A stretch of 64,000 nucleotides of DNA from an uncultured Moraxella sp. (GCA_943908405.1 CALTTE010000002.1:1-64000), one strand, 5' to 3'; shown: positions 29,692 to 40,265, counted from the stretch's first letter. Numbers and translations are program-made. The notes: a model not told the origin generated them from the sequence alone.

Positions 29692-30636
29692 ATGATTTCT
29701 ACAAAAAACACCGCACCTTTATTGCTTGCATCATTATTCACTGTTGTTGCCTTAAGCGGTTGCAACCAAAAAAGCGAGCCACCCATGAATGGTCAAGTTG
29801 GCACAGAAGAAAGCCTAGCCAATTGCGACAGTGCCAGCATCAAAAACTCCTTGGTTAGAGTTTTGTCAGTTCAAACAAGCCAAGACGTCAATGACCAAAT
29901 CGTCCATTATCGCAATGCCGATAAAATTAATCTACCAGAGCTTGTACAGCAACGTTTAAGCGAATTAAATCTGGACTTTCAAAACATCAGTGTTGATGGC
30001 GATACTTGCCAAGCCGAGATGGTAATTACTTTGCCTGTCAATGATATTACCGCCGCTGACCGCTATTATACCAGCATTGATGCCCCTTCAAGCAGTGAGC
30101 TTGCAAGCAAGCAATCCTTGAATTTAGATGAGTATCATCGCATTATCAGCCCCATTCGCTATACAGCCAACAACGGCGAGGCAACTTTGCTTGACCATCC
30201 CAACGCCCTAACAGTCGTTGCCAACATTATGACCGCCTCAGCTTATAGCCAACACACCAAACCTCAACCAACATCAACCTACAGCCCATCGCCAGCAACA
30301 AGCTCTGTATCTTACGATACCACGGTAACAACATCTCAAAGCACCAATGAGCCAAACAATCAAACCGAAATTATCAGCACCAATACAAACCACACTGCAA
30401 ATACAAGCAACAGCACGCCAAGCACTAGCACAGCAAGCACCAATCCTAACAGCGGTACCAGTACCGCCAACAACACAAGCGATAGCACAAGCAACAGCAC
30501 AAGTAATAAGTCAACTACCAAAAATACCACCCAATCAACCAAAGACCCCAAAAATCCTGGTAACAAACCTACGCTTGTTATCAAAGAAACCACTAAGATT
30601 ACGCCCATTACACCAACAGAAAGCATCACCAATTAG
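29692..30636 (+). CDS. Lipoprotein with Ser/Thr/Asn-rich tail, function unknown
   Basis: The start is ATG 29692 (MISTKNTAPLL), with AAAGAG upstream; an ATG six bases earlier is possible. The signal peptide ends in lipobox LSGC. After a folded region of about 150 residues (SIKNSLVRVLSVQTS, then the YYTSIDAPSSSELAS and EYHRIISPIRYTA stretches), the last ~130 residues are almost only Ser, Thr, Asn, Pro and Lys. That tail resembles a flexible linker or cell-wall spacer. I recognise no family. The preceding TGATATAAT (29654-29662) is a likely extended -10. Confidence 0.75.
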   Translation: MISTKNTAPLLLASLFTVVALSGCNQKSEPPMNGQVGTEESLANCDSASIKNSLVRVLSVQTSQDVNDQIVHYRNADKINLPELVQQRLSELNLDFQNISVDGDTCQAEMVITLPVNDITAADRYYTSIDAPSSSELASKQSLNLDEYHRIISPIRYTANNGEATLLDHPNALTVVANIMTASAYSQHTKPQPTSTYSPSPATSSVSYDTTVTTSQSTNEPNNQTEIISTNTNHTANTSNSTPSTSTASTNPNSGTSTANNTSDSTSNSTSNKSTTKNTTQSTKDPKNPGNKPTLVIKETTKITPITPTESITN

Positions 30637-30649
30637 TAACAACACCAAT

Positions 30650-30683
30650 AAAAAATCGCCTTTAATTGGGCGATTTTTGTTGT
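30650..30683. terminator. Bidirectional terminator, lipoprotein/ilvC
   Basis: AAAAATCGCC pairs with GGCGATTTTT around a short loop. Convergent genes end on both sides. Confidence 0.85.
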
Positions 30684-30719
30684 TTGGTTTAATAGCCAAT
30701 ATTAACTAAAAGTACCAAA

Positions 30720-31751
<1,032 letters not shown>

Positions 31752-31785
31752 TTAAGTTAAATTAGATAGTGTCAAAAGGTCTCAA

Positions 31786-32295
31786 CTAGAAATCCATAAT
31801 ACTTTTCGCCCAAGCGGGTGGCTCATCTTGCATACGGGTCTCTTTGGTGTATGGCGTACAAATTTCTAGCTTTCCGTCCAGCATCTTATCGCAAATTAGC
31901 GCCTGCTTTATTAATTGCTCGTGAGACATTTTATTAACTTCGGCATCTTTTAAGATTTTATGCCCAGTTGCCGTGCTGCGATAGGCAAGTTTCGCTTTTT
32001 TACCATTAATCGTATGGGTATTTTTACAGCGATTTTCGCTCTCGCACGGGTTGCTATTGATAACACGAACAATGGTTTTTGGAGTTTTTACAATATAATT
32101 ACTAAAATCATACCTAGGATACATTGAGTTAGCCCCCTCAAGAACATATATATCACATTTGGCTTTATCTACCAGTTTATCTTTTTTGAAAGTATAACAA
32201 GTAGTTTTGCCAATGCCAGAATAAGTTCCAGCAATAGCATTATAACTACAGCCAAGTCCTAGACTCAACATACCAATTACTAACAGTTTTTTCAT
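31786..32295 (-). CDS. Secreted cysteine-rich protein inside ilv cluster, unknown
   Basis: 169 residues with a signal peptide (MKKLLVIGMLSLGLG... cleavage expected after AIA near residue 22). The mature part has six cysteines (TTC, AKC, NPC, NRC, LIC, EIC), an even number that suggests three disulfides in the periplasm. A cysteine inside the signal does not have a proper lipobox. AAAGGATGAG precedes the ATG. It sits co-directionally between ilvH and ilvC with 42-43-bp gaps, so it is probably in their transcript although nothing about it suggests amino acid synthesis. I do not recognise a family. Confidence 0.75.
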   Translation of the reverse strand: MKKLLVIGMLSLGLGCSYNAIAGTYSGIGKTTCYTFKKDKLVDKAKCDIYVLEGANSMYPRYDFSNYIVKTPKTIVRVINSNPCESENRCKNTHTINGKKAKLAYRSTATGHKILKDAEVNKMSHEQLIKQALICDKMLDGKLEICTPYTKETRMQDEPPAWAKSIMDF

Positions 32296-32337
32296 AACTC
32301 ATCCTTTTACTTTTATTTACAAATTATAGCAAAGAAA

Positions 32338-32841
32338 TTACACCGACAACGTTTTCTCACCTCGGGCAATACCAATCACCCCTGAGCGTACCACCTCCAA
32401 AATCTTATCACGCCCCAAAACATCAATAAATCCGTCCAATTTAGCCACATCGCCTGTAATCAAAATGGTATAAAGACTTGGGGTAACATCAACAATTTGA
32501 GCCCGAAAAATATCGGCATTGCGTTTAATCTCATCACGCATACTGGGCGTAGCTCGCACCTTAACCAGCATCAGCTCCCGCTCAATATGACTGGCTTCTA
32601 TGCTGGATAAATTCAGCACTTTGACCACCTCAATCAATTTGTGTAATTGCTTGGTGATTTGCTCAATTTTGCTGTCGCTTGCCATTGTGGTTAAGGTCAG
32701 CCGTGAGATGGTCGGGTCTTCGGTGGCGGCCACGTTTAGCGTATCAATATTATAACCACGCTGACTAAATAGTCCTACCACGCGTGACAGCGACCCTGCT
32801 TCATTTTCCATCAATACCGATAATAAATGTACTTTTTTCAC
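32338..32841 (-). CDS. ilvH: Acetolactate synthase small (regulatory) subunit
   Basis: The start is GTG 32841 ([21 protein letters not shown]), overlapping the ilvI stop as GTGA and preceded by GGAGAG. The longer frame to 32865 is not family-like. 167 residues: an N-terminal ACT domain ([21 protein letters not shown]) that binds valine for feedback, and a C-terminal activation domain ([15 protein letters not shown]). It forms the holoenzyme with IlvI. Confidence 0.96.
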   Translation of the reverse strand: MKKVHLLSVLMENEAGSLSRVVGLFSQRGYNIDTLNVAATEDPTISRLTLTTMASDSKIEQITKQLHKLIEVVKVLNLSSIEASHIERELMLVKVRATPSMRDEIKRNADIFRAQIVDVTPSLYTILITGDVAKLDGFIDVLGRDKILEVVRSGVIGIARGEKTLSV

Positions 32842-34676
32842 GTCCGCTCTCCTTTGGCAAGCCACATATCCCGCATTGATTGTCCTGCTACCTGCATTGG
32901 ATAAACGTGCTCATTTCTGTCCACATACATATCAATCAATACCAGCCTATCTTTAATAGCAAGGGCAGCGGCAAGCTCATCTTTCATTGTGGCAGGATTG
33001 GTGATTTTAACCCCAATATGTCCATAGCTTTCGGCAAGACGCACAAAATCAGGCAAACTTTGCATATAGCTGTGGGCGTGGCGACCTTCATAAAGCATAT
33101 CTTGCCACTGCTTGACCATACCCAGCTGGGCGTTATTTAAAATCAAAATTTTAATGGGCAAATCATATTGCAAACAAGTGGACAGCTCTTGAATGTTCAT
33201 CTGCACTGAACCTTCGCCTGTGATACACACCACATCACGGCTTGGATTGACCAGTTTGGCCGCCATGGCATAGGGAATACCCACACCCATCGTGCCAAGT
33301 CCACCAGAGTTGAGCCATTGGCGGGGGCTATCATATTTATAATAAAGAGCAGCAAACATTTGATGTTGCCCCACATCGCTTGTGATGATGGCTTGACCAT
33401 CAGTTAATTCATACAGCGTTTCAAGGGCGTTTTGGGGCTTAATCAAATGCACAGGGTCATTAGCAAAGGCAGTATCATAACGCAAGCCGTGTCGTTTTCG
33501 CCATTCGTCAATCTGTTGCCACCAATCGGCTAGGGCTTGGGCGTCTTGTAGGGTGTCATCACCAATCAGGGCAAGCATTTGAGCAAGCACCACTTTGACA
33601 TCGCCGACAATCGGAATATGGGCGTTAATGGTTTTTGAGATACTGGCTGGGTCAATGTCAATATGAATGATAGTCGCTGTTGGACAAAATTGCTTCACAT
33701 TGTTGGTAACACGGTCATCAAATCTTGCTCCCACCGCCAAAATCACATCGCTATAATGCATTGCCATATTGGACTCATACGTGCCGTGCATACCAAGCAT
33801 ACCCAAAAACTGCGTATCCGACCCTGCAAAACTGCCCAAGCCCATTAAGGTATTGGTTACTGGTAAATTAAGCTGCTTGGCAAGGTGGCGTAATTCATCG
33901 CTGGCATCAGCAAGCACCGCCCCACCCCCTGCATAAACAATCGGGCGTTTGGCATTTAATAAGGTCTGCACCGCTTTTTTGATTTGTCCTGTGTGTCCTT
34001 TTTGGGTAGGCTGATACGACCTTAACAATACAGGATCTGCTTTTTTATAAGCAAACTTTTCATAAGGATTGGTCATATCTTTGGGAATATCCACCACCAC
34101 AGGGCCTGGTCTGCCTGTGCTTGCGATATAAAAGGCTTTTTTGATGACAGTTGTAAACTGTTCAGGACTGCGAATTTGAAAGCTGTGCTTGACAATGGGA
34201 CGAGAGACGCCCACCATATCACACTCTTGAAAGGCATCATCGCCAATTAGTCCACTTGGTACTTGCCCTGCCAGCACCACCATCGGAATAGAATCCATAA
34301 AAGCGGTAGCAATCGCTGTTACTGTATTGGTCGCCCCAGGCCCTGATGTTGCCAATACCACGCCCACTCTGCCTGTACTGCGGCTATAAGCGTCCGCCAT
34401 ATGTCCAGCGGCCTGCTCGTGGCGTACCAAAATATGCTCAATATAATCTTGCTGAAATAAGGCATCATAAATATGTAGCACCGCCCCACCTGGATAACCA
34501 AAAATATACTGCACGCCTTCATCAATCAAAGCTTGTACCAAAAGCTCCGCCCCGCTCATCATCACGGTTTCGCCGTTGGCAATTTGGGCTTGTTTTTGGT
34601 GAAATTGCTGGGTGTGTGGCTGGGGTGTGGGTTGCCCTGTCATACTGGGCATTTGGGTGGTTTGGGCTGTGGACAT
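32838..34676 (-). CDS. ilvI: Acetolactate synthase large (catalytic) subunit
   Basis: A thiamine diphosphate and FAD enzyme that condenses pyruvate with pyruvate or 2-oxobutyrate. 612 residues. The first ~35 residues are a Gln/Thr/Pro-rich extension before [14 protein letters not shown]. Seen in order: [15 protein letters not shown], the catalytic Glu in [16 protein letters not shown], the FAD region near GARFDDRV, and the ThDP motif [17 protein letters not shown] precedes the ATG. Confidence 0.96.
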   Translation of the reverse strand: MSTAQTTQMPSMTGQPTPQPHTQQFHQKQAQIANGETVMMSGAELLVQALIDEGVQYIFGYPGGAVLHIYDALFQQDYIEHILVRHEQAAGHMADAYSRSTGRVGVVLATSGPGATNTVTAIATAFMDSIPMVVLAGQVPSGLIGDDAFQECDMVGVSRPIVKHSFQIRSPEQFTTVIKKAFYIASTGRPGPVVVDIPKDMTNPYEKFAYKKADPVLLRSYQPTQKGHTGQIKKAVQTLLNAKRPIVYAGGGAVLADASDELRHLAKQLNLPVTNTLMGLGSFAGSDTQFLGMLGMHGTYESNMAMHYSDVILAVGARFDDRVTNNVKQFCPTATIIHIDIDPASISKTINAHIPIVGDVKVVLAQMLALIGDDTLQDAQALADWWQQIDEWRKRHGLRYDTAFANDPVHLIKPQNALETLYELTDGQAIITSDVGQHQMFAALYYKYDSPRQWLNSGGLGTMGVGIPYAMAAKLVNPSRDVVCITGEGSVQMNIQELSTCLQYDLPIKILILNNAQLGMVKQWQDMLYEGRHAHSYMQSLPDFVRLAESYGHIGVKITNPATMKDELAAALAIKDRLVLIDMYVDRNEHVYPMQVAGQSMRDMWLAKGERT

Positions 34677-34768
34677 ATATCAATCCTTGGGTATAACGCA
34701 TTTTAATACTGCTGCACTTATAGATTGATAAAAAAGCACACTTAAGTTGCAATCAAAAACAGTTTATA

Positions 34769-34855
34769 TCAAACACTGAAATTAAAAACCCAAGGGGACT
34801 TGTCTTGCCAACCGATAAGTTGAAACAATGCCAATGACTTAATATTGATAATCAT
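34769..34855 (-). promoter_or_regulatory. Candidate ilv attenuator with leader peptide
   Basis: A 28-codon frame from ATG 34855 begins MIINIKSLALFQLIGW, with four Ile and four Leu in its first 15 residues, a pattern of leader peptides for branched-chain operons. Its 3' part spans a CCC-CTT-GGG-TTTTT terminator-like site (near 34785-34800). TGCCAATGA (34874-34866 region on the transcript) can pair with TCATTGGCA inside the frame, or its TGCCAA core with the later TTGGCA, giving mutually exclusive folds. The ribosome-binding site is weak, and the short terminator stem lowers confidence. Confidence 0.35.
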
Positions 34856-34914
34856 CAATCTTTTATCATTGGCACACGTTTGGCGTGGTTTACCAAAACG
34901 CTGACTTAATTTTC

Positions 34915-34946
34915 TATATATTCATCTTTTTTAGATAAATTGTCAA
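34915..34946 (-). promoter_or_regulatory. ilvI promoter
   Basis: Minus strand TTGACA (34946-34941) is followed 17-19 bp later by GAATATATA, which offers several -10 registers. The predicted transcript has a leader of about 230 nt before ilvI. Confidence 0.6.
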
Positions 34947-35145
34947 GCAAAATTTTTGCGATACTTATTGCTCATCATCAAAATAACCCACCCAAAGACC
35001 GCCAAATGCCAAATAAAGTCTTAATTTTTAGCGTTTAAGCCAGTTTTTATAACGTCTATACAAAAATAGCTACAAAATTAGCCAAATATGCGTTAATATA
35101 ATACCAAACAAACATCAACCAATTTTTTATTGTTAAGGGTATGCT

Positions 35146-35640
35146 ATGAAGACCAAATTAACCATTGCTTTGTTGGCAATGATAGCAACAACGCAAATCG
35201 CTCAAGCGGATACTCGAGTTTATGCTGAACTTGGCGACAAAAATGAGATTAAATACTTACAATTTCACCCTGATGCACCGAGTTGCACTGCCATCTCTGA
35301 TACACCAATTAGAGCCGCACTGGCAAACAACAAATGCGTCTATCTTGACATTCGTAGCGATGGACGAGTAAATACACCTGGTCAAACCGCCGACAACACC
35401 AACCCTGATGCCGCCGCCCTACAAAATCGCAATGCTGATTTACAACGCCAAATTAACGAAGCGGAAGCTCGTGAAACCGCAGAGCGTTGCCGCGTATTAC
35501 GCAACAACCTTGCCAACTTAAATATCGGCGGGCGATTGTATGACATCGATGACAATGGCAACCGTTCTTATTTAACCGAGCAAGAAATCAATAGTCGCCG
35601 TGAACGCATCCAACAAGCAATCAACCAATTCTGTCAATAA
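35146..35640 (+). CDS. Periplasmic protein with DUF4124-like C terminus
   Basis: 164 residues. The signal peptide MKTKLTIALLAMIATTQIAQA is cleaved before DTRVYAEL. The C-terminal half has a charged helix (residues ~95-115) followed by RCRVLRNNLANLNIGGRLYDIDDNGNRSYL and a terminal FCQ. That pattern (Cys, short helix, R-V/L-Y..D..G, Glu/Arg helix, final Cys) matches the C-terminal part of many DUF4124 proteins. The function is unknown. AAGGGT lies before the start. Confidence 0.7.
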   Translation: MKTKLTIALLAMIATTQIAQADTRVYAELGDKNEIKYLQFHPDAPSCTAISDTPIRAALANNKCVYLDIRSDGRVNTPGQTADNTNPDAAALQNRNADLQRQINEAEARETAERCRVLRNNLANLNIGGRLYDIDDNGNRSYLTEQEINSRRERIQQAINQFCQ

Positions 35641-35660
35641 TTACTCTTCATATGAAAAAC

Positions 35661-35688
35661 AAAAAGCTTAGCATAACTAAGCTTTTTT
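35661..35688. terminator. Bidirectional terminator
   Basis: AAAAAGCTTAG and CTAAGCTTTTTT form an 11-bp stem with a five-base loop; it serves the gene before it and kbp on the other strand. Confidence 0.9.
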
Positions 35689-35733
35689 ATTGATTGTTGT
35701 TCTACACAAAAAAACCCAGCGCTTGGTTGACAA

Positions 35734-36252
35734 TTAGTTGGGTATACGTAACATTTGCCCAACATAGATTTTATTGGGGTCGGACAGCATCGGCTTATTC
35801 GCCTCAAAAATTTTCATATAATCGTTGGCGTTGCCATACATCTCTTTGGCAATTTTTGACAAGGTGTCGCCAGATTTTACCGTATAAAAGCGTGATTCAG
35901 GCTCTGCTTTTGCCACTTCAATGTCATCAACCACGGTAGCTACATATTGCACATTGCCCACCGCTAGTATAGCACGCTCACGGTCGACTTGGGTTTTGGC
36001 TTGCCCTGTTAGCGTCACTGTATCGGTCGCCCCATTATAATTGACTTTTAGCCCATCAATACTGACATTTTGGTCTTGGATACGCTTTAATAGCAAATTG
36101 GCAATCTCTTGGGCCGAGGGTTCAGCTGGCTTTTGCGATGTGGGCGAAACAGCAGGCGTGGTATTTACATTGGTGGTTGTGGTTGATTGTTTGTCATCAT
36201 CACGATTAAAGATTTTATCGCCAATATTTTTGGCAAAACTAAAAACACCCAT
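35734..36252 (-). CDS. kbp: BON-LysM domain protein, Kbp/YgaU-like
   Basis: 172 residues. After a linker rich in Thr and Pro comes a BON domain (residues ~50-110, IANLLLKRIQDQNVSIDGLKV... VTLTGQ) and a C-terminal LysM domain (FYTVKSGDTLSKIAKEMYGNANDYMKIFEANKPML, about 120-170). This is the architecture of E. coli Kbp (YgaU), a potassium-binding protein. There is no signal peptide, as in Kbp. AGGAG lies just upstream. Confidence 0.88.
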   Translation of the reverse strand: MGVFSFAKNIGDKIFNRDDDKQSTTTTNVNTTPAVSPTSQKPAEPSAQEIANLLLKRIQDQNVSIDGLKVNYNGATDTVTLTGQAKTQVDRERAILAVGNVQYVATVVDDIEVAKAEPESRFYTVKSGDTLSKIAKEMYGNANDYMKIFEANKPMLSDPNKIYVGQMLRIPN

Positions 36253-36369
36253 TATTTACTCCTTAAACATTTAAAATAAGCTTAATGTTATCAATGTGCA
36301 TAATAACACAACACACATAACAACATTCATAATAACAAAATTTAGCCCATTAACTGTTGTAAATTTGTC

Positions 36370-36395
36370 AAAAAACCTGCCAATTAAGCAGGTTT
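36370..36395 (-). terminator. acpP terminator
   Basis: On the minus strand AAACCTGC pairs with GCAGGTTT and is followed by TTTTG. It lies 70 bp beyond the acpP stop. Confidence 0.8.
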
Positions 36396-36464
36396 ATTGT
36401 TCAGATAATCAATATCATTGATGCCAATATATACAATATTAGTCATAATTGGTCATATATAACA

Positions 36465-36701
36465 TTAGTCCAATTTTTGTTTTACATAGTCAATCGCTGA
36501 TTGCACCGTGGTTAGACTCGCCGAATCTTCATCAGGAATACTAATATCAAATTCACTTTCAAACGCCATCACCAGCTCAACCAAATCCAAAGAATCGGCT
36601 CCCAAATCTTCTGTAAATGACGCTTCATTAGTAATCTCATCGGCAGACAAACTCAATTGCTCAGCAACCGCTTCTTTGATTTTTGTTTCAATATCACTCA
36701 T
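36465..36701 (-). CDS. acpP: Acyl carrier protein
   Basis: 78 residues, strongly acidic, with Ser37 in [11 protein letters not shown] as the phosphopantetheine attachment site. It carries intermediates of fatty acid synthesis. It follows fabG across a 172-bp gap, so it may have its own promoter. Confidence 0.98.
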   Translation of the reverse strand: MSDIETKIKEAVAEQLSLSADEITNEASFTEDLGADSLDLVELVMAFESEFDISIPDEDSASLTTVQSAIDYVKQKLD

Positions 36702-36873
36702 TTTTAGCTCCTAAAATTAACGCTACTATACCAAATTGTTGTTACATTAAATACTAAATGTTACTACTAAGCCTTGCTACGCCAAACGTTAAACTATCAA
36801 ATAGCAACGTTTACAGGCGTTCACAAATTGTAATCAATAAAACGCCTTTTGTCAATCTTTTTTGTGCATTTTA

Positions 36874-37602
36874 TTACATATACATACCGCCATTGACTGC
36901 CAGCACCGACCCTGTGATATACCCTGCCTCATCACTGGTCAAAAACGACACCGCTGCAGCAATATCATCAGGCTGACCCAGTCTGCCCAACGGTACGGCG
37001 TCTAGCATTGAGTTTAGCAGTCGCTCATCAAGCTCATCGGTCATATCGGTTTCTATCAGTCCTGGGGCAACACAATTTACCGTAACCCCGCGTGAACCAA
37101 TCTCACGAGCCAAAGCACGACTAAAACCCTCAAGCCCTGCTTTACTGGCGGCATAATTGGTTTGCCCTGCATTGCCCATCTGTCCCACCACCGAGCTGAT
37201 ATTGATAATCCGCCCAAAACGGGCTTTCATCATTCCCTTAATGGCACGGCGACTCATATAATACACCGAGCTAAGATTGGTTTGAATCACCTTGTCCCAC
37301 ATCTCCTCATTCATTCGCATCAATAAGCCATCTTGGGTAATGCCCGCATTATTAACCAACACCTGTAAACTGCCATAAACGCTGTCAATTTCATCAAATA
37401 AGGCTTCAATCTGGACAGTATCACACACATCAAGCACACGTCCCACGCCATCATAAGCAGATAAATACTCAGCAATGCCCTCAGCACCCGTTTCGCTGGT
37501 GGCTGTACCAATCACAAAATGCCCCTCTTTGGCAAATTTTAAGGCAATGGCACGCCCAATACCACGGCTTGCCCCTGTTACCAAAATAATTTTACGACTC
37601 AT
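36874..37602 (-). CDS. fabG: 3-oxoacyl-ACP reductase
   Basis: The start is ATG 37602 (MSRKIILVTGASRGIGRA), with GGGAGC upstream; the frame is open to 37710 inside fabD, but that part is not family-like. 242 residues. NADPH-binding TGASRGIG, structural NNAGIT and the catalytic Ser-Tyr-Lys (NISSVVGQ, then YAASKAG) are present. It overlaps the fabD stop by 11 bases. Confidence 0.96.
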   Translation of the reverse strand: MSRKIILVTGASRGIGRAIALKFAKEGHFVIGTATSETGAEGIAEYLSAYDGVGRVLDVCDTVQIEALFDEIDSVYGSLQVLVNNAGITQDGLLMRMNEEMWDKVIQTNLSSVYYMSRRAIKGMMKARFGRIINISSVVGQMGNAGQTNYAASKAGLEGFSRALAREIGSRGVTVNCVAPGLIETDMTDELDERLLNSMLDAVPLGRLGQPDDIAAAVSFLTSDEAGYITGSVLAVNGGMYM

Positions 37603-38530
37603 CAAATTGCTCCCATAATTTATCCAATTTGCTTGGTTTGTCTGTGGTATAAGCGACAATCGGTTTGTCTTGGCGTTTGCACAGATTGGCAAGCACACTC
37701 CCATAACCACACTCTATAACAAATTCTATACGTTTATCAGCCAATTTTTCCATTGTTTTTGCCCATTGCACAGGCTTGCTTAACTGATAAATCAACGCCT
37801 CTTTAATTGCATTGGTATTAGGGCTAACGCTGGCGGTTAAGTTTTGAATCACATCAATATTGGATTTAGAAAACGGCGTATTATATAGCTGCTCGGCTAA
37901 TTTTTCACCTGCTGATTTCATCAAATCACAATGTGATGGGACAGACACTTTAAGCGGCACGGCTTTTTTGCCCAAGGTCTGCACCTCTTCTAACACCTGC
38001 TCAACTGCCAATCTACAACCAGCAATCACCACTTGACCTGGGCTATTAAAATTCGCAGGATTGACAATGCCGTTTGCTTGAGCGTGCTGACACAGTGCCA
38101 CCACCTGCTCATCACCCAGCCCAAGCAGTGCTGCCATTTGTGTATCTATGCTAAGCACCGCATCGGTCATCAGTTGCCCACGCTTTTGCACCAATAATAA
38201 GGCATCGGCAAACGCGATTACCCCACTGGCACACAAGGCACTGTATTCACCCAGCGAATGCCCCGCCAAACACAAGGGCGGATAAGGCAATTTGTCCTGC
38301 AACACTTGCCAAATTGCCATACTGGCAGTCAATAAAGCAGGTTGGGTGTATTGGGTTTGATTTAAGCGGTCAGCATCATTCATGAGCTCCCACATATCAA
38401 GCTTTAACGTATCGCTGGCTTCTTCAAAGATATGCTGTACCATTGGGGTATCTCGGTACTCTGCCATCATTCCTACAGCTTGTGAGCCTTGACCAGGAAA
38501 AATCACCGCATAGCGTTTATTTGTTGTCAT
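37592..38530 (-). CDS. fabD: Malonyl-CoA:ACP transacylase
   Basis: It loads malonyl groups on ACP. 312 residues with FPGQGSQAVGM at the N terminus, nucleophile GHSLGEYSAL near residue 90, and the catalytic His in SVPSHCDLM. In most gammaproteobacteria it follows plsX and fabH; neither is found between rpmF and fabD here. Confidence 0.97.
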   Translation of the reverse strand: MTTNKRYAVIFPGQGSQAVGMMAEYRDTPMVQHIFEEASDTLKLDMWELMNDADRLNQTQYTQPALLTASMAIWQVLQDKLPYPPLCLAGHSLGEYSALCASGVIAFADALLLVQKRGQLMTDAVLSIDTQMAALLGLGDEQVVALCQHAQANGIVNPANFNSPGQVVIAGCRLAVEQVLEEVQTLGKKAVPLKVSVPSHCDLMKSAGEKLAEQLYNTPFSKSNIDVIQNLTASVSPNTNAIKEALIYQLSKPVQWAKTMEKLADKRIEFVIECGYGSVLANLCKRQDKPIVAYTTDKPSKLDKLWEQFDES

Positions 38531-38852
38531 CTCATCTACTCTGTTGTTGCTTGGTTTTTTGTACGGCTTTAACTATTTATCACATCTATTATTTAATTAT
38601 TTATCACATCTGATTATCGCATCTGTTGCATCCATTATTATTGATACAAACACATTGGTATAAACATTATTGGTATAAACATTATTGGTATAAATATTAT
38701 TGTTAAGATAAATTGTTACTACAACATCTTTAATCCATCATATTTTTAATACAACACACAAACAAACCAATAAAAAACCAAGCTTTTAAAAAACTTGGCT
38801 AATCGTTAATTGGATAAAATCAAGCACCTTGGTTAATTAAACATTTGGTTAA
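38531..38852. repeat. fabD-rpmF gap with tandem 15-bp repeats
   Basis: No gene is visible. Three tandem copies of TTGGTATAAACATTA occupy 38655-38699 (the third with one mismatch), and degenerate TTATCACATCT copies lie just before (about 38576-38618). This is the position where plsX and fabH normally stand. Confidence 0.75.
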
Positions 38853-39035
38853 TTAAATGTCTTGACTCACTTTGAATAACTGGCGACCCCTATAAAAACC
38901 ATCTTTGGTGGCGTGATGACGCAAGTGTTTTTCACCTGTGGTGCTCTCAACGCTTATTTCAGGTAAAGCGATACGGTCGTGAGAACGACGCATATCACGG
39001 CGTGAACGGCTTTTACGATTTTGTTGAACTGCCAT
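38853..39035 (-). CDS. rpmF: 50S ribosomal protein L32
   Basis: 60 residues, [20 protein letters not shown]. The usual zinc-binding cysteine pairs are absent ([18 protein letters not shown]), as in other gammaproteobacterial L32. It follows yceD, the standard partner. Confidence 0.97.
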   Translation of the reverse strand: MAVQQNRKSRSRRDMRRSHDRIALPEISVESTTGEKHLRHHATKDGFYRGRQLFKVSQDI

Positions 39036-39366
39036 AACAGACTCCTAACTTTTAAAATAGCAAATAATCTTACTATTATAACAAAACTAATAATTATAAT
39101 AAAGCAAAAATTTTGCTTATTTTGCTTAATCTGTTAAGTTTACCTGCTTATCAAGTGATTGGTCATTGAGTGAATTGGATTTTTGCTGAATTTGGCTTAT
39201 CCAAATCGGCAGTCCAAAGCGAATTTTCAGCTATCATCACCACACTAACATTTGGCAACTTACTTTTACTTAGCTTGCTTTTGCTTGGCTTGCTGGTTGC
39301 CAATTTGTTTCGCTGTTCTTTTAGGTATTACCGTTCTAATAAACTCTCTAACAAACTCTTTGGCTA
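39036..39366. other. rpmF-yceD gap
   Basis: 331 bp without a supported gene. A plus-strand open frame at 39170-39457 encodes a Leu-rich stretch, but it has no ribosome-binding site and runs into yceD in antisense, so I do not call it. Confidence 0.6.
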
Positions 39367-39972
39367 TCATTCACCCTTTAACTGTGCCAATACCGCAAAG
39401 GGATTGTCTTTGGGTTTTTCATCAGCATCAATCAACATAGCATCAATCAACATTTGACAATCATCGTGGGTTGCCGACAACGGTAACAATAATAATAGCT
39501 CATCTTCCAAAAGTGTCAACACAGGTAGCCATCGCTCATCGCTTAGCTCATCTAAACAAATAAAATCCTCATCAAGCCCCGCCGCTTCACTGTCATTTTG
39601 TACCAACGCCAAACGATATTGATCCGATACATCAAAAGCCAGTGGAGCAAGACAGCGATGGCACGAAAGCCACAGCACGCCAGCCACTTGATAATCCAAC
39701 CACAGTTTACCGCCATCTTCGGCCACTTGACAGCTAACGCTTAAGGTGGGGTTATCGCTTTTTTGCTTGGGTCTTAATAACAGTTGCCACAACCGCTCAA
39801 AACGACAAACATCCACTTGCCCTTGCCAAAAAAACCGCTGTTTTGTCCATTTCTCCAACAAAATTTTTGCAGGAAATTCAGCATTCGCTGTAGTGCTATT
39901 TGCCGTTATCGTGCTACTGCTCTTATTTGTGCTACTGCTCTTATTATTGGTATCTGTAGAATAATCACTCAT
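39367..39972 (-). CDS. yceD: YceD (DUF177) family protein
   Basis: 201 residues. After an N-terminal Ser/Thr/Asn-rich stretch containing a short internal repeat (KSSST twice), the core reads LSVSCQVAEDGGKLWLDYQV, SCHRCLAPL, DEDFICLDELSDE and the C-terminal DNPFAVLAQLKGE, typical of DUF177. In E. coli and plants the family is linked to 23S rRNA maturation. Its place before rpmF is conserved, though here a 331-bp gap intervenes. Confidence 0.9.
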   Translation of the reverse strand: MSDYSTDTNNKSSSTNKSSSTITANSTTANAEFPAKILLEKWTKQRFFWQGQVDVCRFERLWQLLLRPKQKSDNPTLSVSCQVAEDGGKLWLDYQVAGVLWLSCHRCLAPLAFDVSDQYRLALVQNDSEAAGLDEDFICLDELSDERWLPVLTLLEDELLLLLPLSATHDDCQMLIDAMLIDADEKPKDNPFAVLAQLKGE

Positions 39973-40151
39973 AATCTTTATGCCCTATTTGTTGCAATCA
40001 AATGGTCATTATAAGCGGTACAGGCGATATTAAGCAATTTTTTATTGATCTGCTTTGAAGCACTTTATAACACACAATATAAAAAACAACCTGACCTATT
40101 TTTATTTAACTTTTATTACATTTTCTTTTGTTACATTTTTTGCCACAAATT

Positions 40152-40160
40152 TGTTATAAT
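40152..40160 (+). promoter_or_regulatory. Extended -10 before epmC
   Basis: TGTTATAAT, 106 bp upstream of ATG 40266. It lies inside the longer open frame, which argues for the downstream start. Confidence 0.5.
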
Positions 40161-40265
40161 TTAAAGACAACTGAACCACTTCCTTTTATTTGCCACGGCT
40201 ATTGTTCAAATAAGCATTTAACCGCCGTATGGGTCGCCTACCGAATTGTGTCATCACCGATAATT

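Noticed and set aside
30360..30632. Val/Leu-rich minus-strand open frame
   Set aside because: It is the mirror of the Ser/Thr/Asn-rich tail of the lipoprotein at 29692; no ribosome-binding site.
37603..37710. N-terminal extension of fabG
   Set aside because: It lies within fabD and precedes a well-placed ribosome-binding site and the family start MSRK.
39170..39457. Plus-strand Leu-rich small membrane-like frame
   Set aside because: No ribosome-binding site, overlaps yceD antisense, and composition follows from AT-rich DNA.
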